IMG/VR virus record: IMGVR_UViG_3300020193_000035
Span: 1 to 52,616 of that record
From: a virus
DNA length: 52,616 nucleotides
Reading direction: 5' to 3' (one strand)
In this document: piece after piece, positions 47,523-52,616 of the stretch
Position numbering within the stretch: position 1 is the first letter of the stretch
Layout: each line of letters opens with the position of its first letter
Translations under genes and position numbers: made by a program
The notes under the pieces: generated by a model
What the model saw: only the letters and a program-made list of their open reading frames with translations
Told to the model about the DNA's origin: nothing
The model's database searches: none

Positions 47523-47603
47523 ATGATCAAGAAAAACGAAAAGGCCGCAGTAGCCTTTAAGCAGCGCATCTTTCGTGGATGCAGCGATGGGAAAGACATA
47601 TAG
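47523..47603 (+). pseudogene. Short duplicate of an internal yeaH segment
   Basis: Bases 47520-47557 match yeaH bases 29003-29040 with one mismatch, and similarity resumes after a three-base deletion. In frame, the fragment reads MIKKNEKAAVAFKQR then an unrelated tail to a TAG at 47601. It sits between the dehydrogenase stop and a terminator. A relic of illegitimate recombination is the simplest reading; a functional small peptide or pairing RNA is possible. Confidence 0.6.
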
Positions 47604-47624
47604 AACAATATAGATCAGCAAACG

Positions 47625-47650
47625 GAAAGCGGTGCTCTAGCACCGCTTTC
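47625..47650 (+). terminator. Hairpin terminator
   Basis: Perfect 11-bp stem (GAAAGCGGTGC with GCACCGCTTTC), TCTA loop, after the dehydrogenase and the yeaH fragment. Confidence 0.85.
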
Positions 47651-47687
47651 TCTTGAGTGCCCCAAGATCATCTCATTATAGGCTACG

Positions 47688-47694
47688 ATAAATA
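47688..47694 (+). promoter_or_regulatory. Late-type promoter box of the PP-loop operon
   Basis: ATAAATA 48 bases before ATG 47743 and just after the terminator at 47625-47650. Confidence 0.65.
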
Positions 47695-47742
47695 TTTGCA
47701 AGAAACATCACAACAGACAACCATGTTATTAAGGAACACACT

Positions 47743-48366
47743 ATGAAGATGACGATCATCGATTACAGCAACGAAGGCATACTGTATGTGGGCGACAGCC
47801 AAGCTGTAGTCAATCAGCTCAAGGCTGGTTTGGTAGATACAGAGATGCGCATGTTCTATCCACGTCATCCCAGTTACAACAAGATCATACGCGAAGAGAT
47901 CATGTTGCAAGACAAGCATGTGTTCGTCAAACGAGACAATTCCGTGGTCGAGCTGCCAAAGACAGCTTTCAATCCTGCATACCTAGAACGACGCCGAGTA
48001 ATCAGGCTGCGTGCACCTCTCATGGAGATGCTGATACGCTTTACATGGACCAGCACACAGATCTGCAGACAAACAGCATGGGAAGGGTTGGAGAACAATC
48101 TACAGTTTGCTCTGCGTGACTGTGATCCCAATGCTGGCGTGTGGAGCGATGCCATACAAGAATACTCGCAGATCAACAACATAGAACCCGAGTATGCTTA
48201 CAGAGAAATCAAGCTACAGATGGACAATATACACAGCGTCAAGATGCGTGTGTATGGCTTTCTCAAACATTTTTCAGACAAGATCAATCAGGTGCAAGAC
48301 GAAGAACAAGCCCGCAAGATTGCTGCAGATATGGAAAACAAGTTTTTCAAGGACACATGGATATGA
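47743..48366 (+). CDS. First gene of the PP-loop operon, unknown function
   Basis: 207 residues from ATG 47743 (a second ATG lies at 47749), with AAGGAAC upstream and an ATAAATA box at 47688. Beta-rich start (TIIDYSNEGILYVGDSQAVV), then a helical body with RLRAPLMEMLIRFTWTSTQI and a charged C-terminus. The end overlaps the next gene by ATGA. No known domain is recognised; constant coupling to the ATPases suggests a pathway partner or carrier. Confidence 0.7.
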   Translation: MKMTIIDYSNEGILYVGDSQAVVNQLKAGLVDTEMRMFYPRHPSYNKIIREEIMLQDKHVFVKRDNSVVELPKTAFNPAYLERRRVIRLRAPLMEMLIRFTWTSTQICRQTAWEGLENNLQFALRDCDPNAGVWSDAIQEYSQINNIEPEYAYREIKLQMDNIHSVKMRVYGFLKHFSDKINQVQDEEQARKIAADMENKFFKDTWI

Positions 48367-49460
48367 GATCTGCATACTGTTTCAACGCCAATCGATTCAA
48401 GGATCTGCCAGGCGAAGATGTGCGCCGCTGGAACACTTTGTTTGAGCTCATCAACTTCAACGTCACATTCATCGATCGCACTGGTGGTATCACCATGCCC
48501 ATACGCAGTTCCTTTCCCAAACAGTTGACCATGCCTGTTTACGATTCAAACTTTGACATGACCTATGAAGAATGCTGCCAGGCACGTGTGAGAGAGATCC
48601 TGGCCAAACAGATAGAGAAGGATGTGCCCATACGTTTGCTCTACAGCGGTGGTATCGACAGCAGCCTCATCCTGACCAGCTTCATCAAGGAAATTGGCCA
48701 GGCTGAAACCGAGAAACGTGTGCAGTTGGTGCTCAGTGTAGAAAGCATCGAAGAAAATCCTTGGATGTGGGAACGTGTGTTGCGCCGCAGCCGTTTCCAG
48801 ATGCTGAACGGAGAGGCACATGCTGGAGACTGGAGACAGGATCGCATCTTGATCGGGGGCGAGTTCAACGATCAGGTGCTGGGATCAGATCTATACAAAG
48901 ACGTGGTGCGCTGGAAGGGTGATGCCATACTGGACCAACCTTGGACAGAAGATCTCATGACCGAATACTACATGAGAAAGATCAGCCGTGAAGACGCAGA
49001 AATGTGGACACGCATATTCAGCCAGCATCTACGCCGTGCTCCGTGTTCGGTAGAAACTGTGGCTGACTGGTGGTGGTGGATCAACTTCAGTTGCAAGTGG
49101 AACTCGGTCTACTTCCGCATCTTGATGTATGCACGCGATCATGCCAACATCAACGAAGACTATCTCAACAACTATTACTACCAGTTCTACGGCGACGAAA
49201 ACTTCCAGCGTTGGAGCATGGTCAATCGAACAGACAAGATCAAAGGCAGCTGGCATACCTACAAGTGGAAGGCACGTGAGCTGGTGGCTGATTTCTGTGG
49301 ACAAGAATATCTGCAGAAGATGAAGCGCGGCAGCCTGTGGCGCTTGTTGGGCTACAAGCGCGGAGCCGAACTGATAGATGACCAGTATGACTATGTGATG
49401 GACGTCACAGCAGCTGATTGGTATGAACCCAACAATTCGTTTAGAAAGGACGCACGATGA
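48363..49460 (+). CDS. PP-loop ATPase A (asparagine-synthase/ExsB-like)
   Basis: 365 residues. The PP-loop LLYSGGIDSSL lies at about 92-102, typical of enzymes that adenylate a carboxyl or carbonyl group (asparagine synthase, QueC, tRNA-modifying ATPases). FNDQVLGSDLYKDVV downstream matches the EhxDElFGGY-type region of asparagine synthase-like enzymes only loosely. The glutaminase domain is absent. It is coupled to genes on both sides by ATGA. The substrate is unknown. Confidence 0.82.
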   Translation: MRSAYCFNANRFKDLPGEDVRRWNTLFELINFNVTFIDRTGGITMPIRSSFPKQLTMPVYDSNFDMTYEECCQARVREILAKQIEKDVPIRLLYSGGIDSSLILTSFIKEIGQAETEKRVQLVLSVESIEENPWMWERVLRRSRFQMLNGEAHAGDWRQDRILIGGEFNDQVLGSDLYKDVVRWKGDAILDQPWTEDLMTEYYMRKISREDAEMWTRIFSQHLRRAPCSVETVADWWWWINFSCKWNSVYFRILMYARDHANINEDYLNNYYYQFYGDENFQRWSMVNRTDKIKGSWHTYKWKARELVADFCGQEYLQKMKRGSLWRLLGYKRGAELIDDQYDYVMDVTAADWYEPNNSFRKDAR

Positions 49461-49906
49461 AGAAGATCAAGACTGCCCCAGACGCCAAGGGAGAACTGTT
49501 GGATGTGTATTGGCAAGACACCTTGGTCAACTGTCCGGCCATGAGCACTCTTCTCAAGGTATATGCTGAGACTCTGGACCGGGGTTATGCCAATCCTTAC
49601 GTGACATGGAGCAACAAGAATCGCGTGGTCTGGGCACAGTCCAGAGCCCAAGTCATCGTGGGTGGTATCTGCTATGAGTATGTACCAGAACCCAAGATGG
49701 GCTGGATCGTGCTCAGCTTTACAGACCCTGCTTGGCGTGGCCGTCGCATCAATGAGATGTTGCACACGGTCATGGAAGAAGATGTCAAGAAGCTGGGCGG
49801 TGAGCGCATCTCTAGCTTGGTGCATGTGGACAACATCAGCCGGCAGAAGTCAGCTGAACGTGTGGGACTCAAGCCGCAGTTTTATCGCATGAACAAGGTT
49901 CTTTGA
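49457..49906 (+). CDS. GNAT-family acetyltransferase
   Basis: 149 residues with the GNAT core: WIVLSFTDPAWRGRRINEML holds motif A (the acetyl-CoA-binding R/Q-x-x-G-x-G/A analogue), and HVDNISRQKSAERVGLKPQ is motif B. It sits between two PP-loop ATPases, joined by ATGA at its start and TGATG at its end, so it is part of the same pathway or complex. Confidence 0.8.
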   Translation: MKKIKTAPDAKGELLDVYWQDTLVNCPAMSTLLKVYAETLDRGYANPYVTWSNKNRVVWAQSRAQVIVGGICYEYVPEPKMGWIVLSFTDPAWRGRRINEMLHTVMEEDVKKLGGERISSLVHVDNISRQKSAERVGLKPQFYRMNKVL

Positions 49907-51075
49907 TGCCCAAGAAGTTGGTATGGTTCCATGACAATCTCTTGCTGTCCTATCACAATCCGTTGCTGACCGAAATAGCGGCCAACAACCAGTATCTACA
50001 GCGCCTGGTAAAACCAAAGCACTCGCAAAATCCCAAACTGCTTTGGCATCAGACCATGCATGTGGTGTGCCAGACCAACATGACCATGATCGACCAATCT
50101 GGTACCAGCCGAGATCATGGTGACGGTATGAACATAGTGCCAACCTCTCACCTGGCAGGATTGCCCTCCAGCTTTGATCACACACGCGGCTCTTACATAG
50201 ATCAGCATTTCAAAGACTCTGCCATGCAACGTGTTGATCAACTGTATGACCAAGCCGAGAGGATCGGCGCAGAAGAAATACGCATCAGCTGGAGTGGAGG
50301 CATAGATTCCAATGCTGCATTGGCGTCAGTGATGATGCATCCTCGAAGTATGCTGTGGATGCGCGACGGCCGCATCGTGATCTATACCACACCCATGGCC
50401 AAGAGGGAAGACATAGACATATGGAACTGGTTGGTGTCTTCGGGACTGCCTGTGAGATATCTCGATTATGATGCCTTGGTAAAAGATCAAAGCAAATGGT
50501 TGTTTGTGACAGGCGATGGAGAACCATATGGCAGCACGTTTTGCAAGCTGCACAAATCGCACGTCGCACAAGAAGACATAAGATACGGACATTGGTCACA
50601 GATAGAACCTTATATGTTGGAAAAAGATCCAACAGGCTTGGCCTGGAACTATTTCAAGGCCTTGATAGCCAAGAGTCCCATTGCGATCGACACCAGTTTA
50701 CATGCATGGTGGTGGCTGGAGGCAAACATCACCGAGCAGAATTTCTTCTACAGGATACCCAGCTACTCAACAGCCGGCGCGATCGACCCAGCTCTGGCAT
50801 TGCCAGGCGAAAGGATGTTTTGGTTCTTGGGTTCACAGGATTTTGCGGATCATGGCATATACTCCGTGGTCAACAGGCTGATACCAGAACAGGATGATCA
50901 AGTCAAGCTACGACTGAGAGAGCTGGTGGCACAATGGCAAGGATGGACAGAACCCAAACCCAAGAAGAAATACTTCAGCCAGTTCCTGATACCCAAGCGC
51001 ATCAGGAAGACACGCATATACGAGGATCTCACATGGGATTTCTGTTTGGATTTTGAGGATTGGTTCAACACATGA
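49906..51075 (+). CDS. PP-loop ATPase B
   Basis: 389 residues from ATG 49906, overlapping the previous stop. The PP-loop SWSGGIDSNAAL lies at about 128-139. The rest differs clearly from ATPase A, apart from a shared aromatic WWW segment (HAWWWLEANITEQNFFYRI versus DWWWWINFSCKWNSVYFRI), so the two are ancient paralogues. Adenylation chemistry is expected. Coupled to the last gene by ATGA. Confidence 0.82.
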   Translation: MPKKLVWFHDNLLLSYHNPLLTEIAANNQYLQRLVKPKHSQNPKLLWHQTMHVVCQTNMTMIDQSGTSRDHGDGMNIVPTSHLAGLPSSFDHTRGSYIDQHFKDSAMQRVDQLYDQAERIGAEEIRISWSGGIDSNAALASVMMHPRSMLWMRDGRIVIYTTPMAKREDIDIWNWLVSSGLPVRYLDYDALVKDQSKWLFVTGDGEPYGSTFCKLHKSHVAQEDIRYGHWSQIEPYMLEKDPTGLAWNYFKALIAKSPIAIDTSLHAWWWLEANITEQNFFYRIPSYSTAGAIDPALALPGERMFWFLGSQDFADHGIYSVVNRLIPEQDDQVKLRLRELVAQWQGWTEPKPKKKYFSQFLIPKRIRKTRIYEDLTWDFCLDFEDWFNT

Positions 51076-51602
51076 AAAAATGGGAAAATCTGTTAGTGGT
51101 CATTGACAAGTCAACAGAAAGATTGGTATTCCGATCGTTCTGGACGGAATGGCCACAAATGATACCTGGCAACAATAGATTTGCAGTGCGCAACTGGCGA
51201 GGCTGGAATGATTGGACCAATGACGATTGGAACAACTTTACTCTAAGGTGGCACAATGTCATGCATCCAGTTGAGCGTGCAACACCGGACGATGTTCTTT
51301 CTGATGAAGATCGTGCACGTTTACCTATCGAAAGAGAAAAGTCTGCCGTGGCATGGCACTGGCTGAATGTGTTGCATGCGCTTCATCGCAGCACCGAAGG
51401 CATGATACAAGGCATACACATGTATGATTCAGCTGCTGAAAAAGAACTCTTGGAACAGGAACATCAGGCTGTGAAAGATCTGATACGACGGGACTTGTCT
51501 CAGCATTGGGCAAGGATATGGAATGCCTCCACCATGGAGGAAATAGAAAACCTGGCTGAAGAACTGAGATTTACCAGTCGCAACAGCCAGGCTTATTTTT
51601 GA
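51072..51602 (+). CDS. Last gene of the PP-loop operon, helical protein
   Basis: 176 residues from ATG 51072. The N-terminal part is tryptophan-rich (SFWTEWPQM, NWRGWNDWTNDDWNNFTLRW), followed by long helices with His and Glu (WHWLNVLHALHRSTEGMIQG). No family is recognised. It completes the five-gene coupled operon. Confidence 0.7.
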   Translation: MKKWENLLVVIDKSTERLVFRSFWTEWPQMIPGNNRFAVRNWRGWNDWTNDDWNNFTLRWHNVMHPVERATPDDVLSDEDRARLPIEREKSAVAWHWLNVLHALHRSTEGMIQGIHMYDSAAEKELLEQEHQAVKDLIRRDLSQHWARIWNASTMEEIENLAEELRFTSRNSQAYF

Positions 51603-51617
51603 ACGACTACAATCGCA

Positions 51618-51914
51618 TCAAACGATGCTGGTGTTGCGACTGTTAGCGATGTTGTTGCTGTCGTTGTAAGCATTACGGGTATTGAAATGTGCCTGGCAAA
51701 CAGGATCCGCCAGATACTCGTTCCAAGTAGGTTCATCTTTCCACATTGTGGTGATGACTTGCGTGGTCTTGTCTTCGCTCAATGTGGTGGTGCTGCTGAG
51801 TATCTTGCCCGAATCCATGTATGCTGCATTGTAGTGTGTCATAAACTCATCAGCGGGCCGATAGAATGGCACGTTGTTGTTTTGACGAGTAAAAACCCTC
51901 TGAACTAGAAACAT
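51618..51914 (-). CDS. ABM-superfamily-like small phage protein
   Basis: 98 residues, minus strand, converging with the PP-loop operon. VQRVFTRQNNNVPFYRP, STTTLSEDKTTQVITTMW and KDEPTWNEYLADPVCQ resemble ferredoxin-like antibiotic-biosynthesis-monooxygenase folds; this is a weak structural impression. AGGAG precedes the ATG, and a minus-strand ATAAATA box lies at 51970-51976. Confidence 0.65.
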   Translation of the reverse strand: MFLVQRVFTRQNNNVPFYRPADEFMTHYNAAYMDSGKILSSTTTLSEDKTTQVITTMWKDEPTWNEYLADPVCQAHFNTRNAYNDSNNIANSRNTSIV

Positions 51915-51969
51915 ATCGTTTTCTCCTATAGAGTGCGCCCAACAAATGGGTGTGAGCTACATCTTTTTT

Positions 51970-51976
51970 TATTTAT
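51970..51976 (-). promoter_or_regulatory. Late-type promoter box, minus strand
   Basis: ATAAATA on the minus strand, 55 bases before the ATG at 51914. Confidence 0.55.
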
Positions 51977-51982
51977 CCGCCC

Positions 51983-52011
51983 TTGACACGATTCACGTGC
52001 GATCGTAAAAT
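51983..52011 (+). promoter_or_regulatory. Sigma70-type promoter
   Basis: TTGACA, 17 bases, TAAAAT, about 100 bases before the exported protein at 52113. The leader holds an AT palindrome at 52069-52083. Confidence 0.7.
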
Positions 52012-52112
52012 ACACAAGTTGACATCTAAATGAACTGGACATCTGTTGCTACAGTAGCTGACGACCTGCTATATATTATATAGACCGCAAAACACTGAAA
52101 GGATTAGGTTTG

Positions 52113-52505
52113 ATGAGATCTATCATAGACAAGATGCTAACCCATAGTCCAGTAGTGCTTCTAGCCGTCATCCTCGCAGGCTCGGCTGAGGCCCAAACCA
52201 AGCCGTATCGTATGCAAATTCCAGTCATATGTGGGCCGGTTGAACAAATGACGGACCCTGTCATGAGTAACAAGGGGGAGTATAAGGAACAGCCGTATAT
52301 TGGTTGGGCCGTTCAAGATGGGTTATTTGGAGTCATAACACTGAATCATGAGACTAAGACTTCTACAATATTCTTAATCAAAGAAGACCAGGCCTGCATT
52401 TTGACTAGCGGCACCGATACTAAGATATATGAACCAAGAAAGGGGGTGACCCCCTTTCTTCAAAATCCGCAAGAAAGGGGAACCGGGGAACATGATAAAA
52501 AATGA
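52113..52505 (+). CDS. Exported small protein
   Basis: 130 residues from ATG 52113, preferred over the TTG at 52110. Signal peptide MRSIIDKMLTHSPVVLLAVI, then LAGSAEA. The mature domain has two Cys (PVICGPVE, QACILTSG) and beta strands (DGLFGVITLNHETKTSTIFL). The C-terminal coding sequence contains a perfect 11-bp hairpin (52436-52460). Host-type promoter at 51983-52011. Confidence 0.65.
   Translation: MRSIIDKMLTHSPVVLLAVILAGSAEAQTKPYRMQIPVICGPVEQMTDPVMSNKGEYKEQPYIGWAVQDGLFGVITLNHETKTSTIFLIKEDQACILTSGTDTKIYEPRKGVTPFLQNPQERGTGEHDKK
52436..52460 (+). other. Perfect hairpin inside a coding region
   Basis: 11-bp stem (AAGAAAGGGGG with CCCCCTTTCTT) and TGA loop within the 3' part of the exported protein gene. 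Confidence 0.6.
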
Positions 52506-52616
52506 TCACTGAAATACCGCGTCCCAAAAGACGCAGTTGACTATGTTGCTGGCAAGATTCGTGCCGGAGGCAAAGGTGTCTGAAGACAGATTCAATGCCT
52601 GCCCAAGCATATACCG

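Noticed and set aside
52506-52616. Frame encoding KYRVPKDAVDYVAGKIRAGG near the window end
   Set aside because: It looks protein-like but has no in-frame ATG/GTG start after the preceding stop; perhaps a remnant. Not enough sequence to decide.
1-52616. CRISPR array, insertion sequence or integrase
   Set aside because: No regularly spaced repeats with unique spacers, no transposase or integrase motifs were seen.

Overview
The window is part of a T4-superfamily myovirus genome. It carries a gp61-type primase next to a gp41-type helicase, class Ia ribonucleotide reductase (nrdA, nrdB) with a glutaredoxin, a T4 Rnl1-type RNA ligase, a 5'-polynucleotide kinase, large virion proteins and a dense tRNA array. 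Recurrent TAAATA / ATAAATA boxes in front of transcription units match the T4 late-promoter core. Several small proteins (zinc-finger protein, mini DnaE-like protein, SpeD, KWDG-motif protein) resemble genes I associate with marine or cyanophage T4-like genomes; this is recalled, not searched. The permuted, two-piece tmRNA layout points to an alphaproteobacterial host or gene source (inference).

Layout. 1-6.4 kb: replication genes (possible gp62-like protein, zinc-finger protein, truncated DnaE-like protein, primase, helicase), with SpeD and another small gene on the minus strand and one virion-like gene. 6.4-14.4 kb: conserved phage proteins, many probably late or virion-associated, each block led by a TAAATA box, plus a PD-(D/E)XK nuclease under a host-type promoter. 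14.5-18.2 kb: nrdA-nrdB-glutaredoxin, closed by a terminator. 18.3-24.6 kb: an Sm-like small protein, an 887-residue protein combining M23 peptidase, PAAR-like and CHAP segments, and a 1091-residue repeat-rich fibre-like protein. 26.6-32 kb: prkA-yeaH-spoVR, a bacterial stress-kinase module, behind a duplicated late promoter, followed by a 2OG-Fe(II) oxygenase-like gene.

32.2-32.7 kb: a circularly permuted tmRNA whose intervening segment is almost filled by an AT-rich 64-codon ORF with its own ribosome binding site. 33-40 kb: many small genes, several behind near-consensus sigma70 promoters (TTGACA-17-TATAAT type): kinase plus RNA ligase for RNA repair, an RMF-like protein, small membrane proteins, and exported proteins and lipoproteins. 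40.4-46.2 kb: 22 tRNA genes, all with encoded CCA, interleaved with a cupin protein, an iron-permease-like membrane protein, two paralogous 2OG-oxygenase-like proteins and a phosphoesterase. 46.2-47.5 kb: an outer-membrane barrel protein and a UDP-glucose dehydrogenase-like enzyme. 47.7-51.6 kb: a tightly coupled five-gene operon with two different PP-loop ATPases and a GNAT acetyltransferase, the best candidate for an undescribed pathway.

Together the genes suggest a phage that brings its own nucleotide synthesis and replisome, supplements and repairs the host translation apparatus (tRNAs, tmRNA, kinase/ligase, RMF-like protein), takes over a stationary-phase kinase system and remodels the host envelope. 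All assignments come from reading the sequence; no database search was run.
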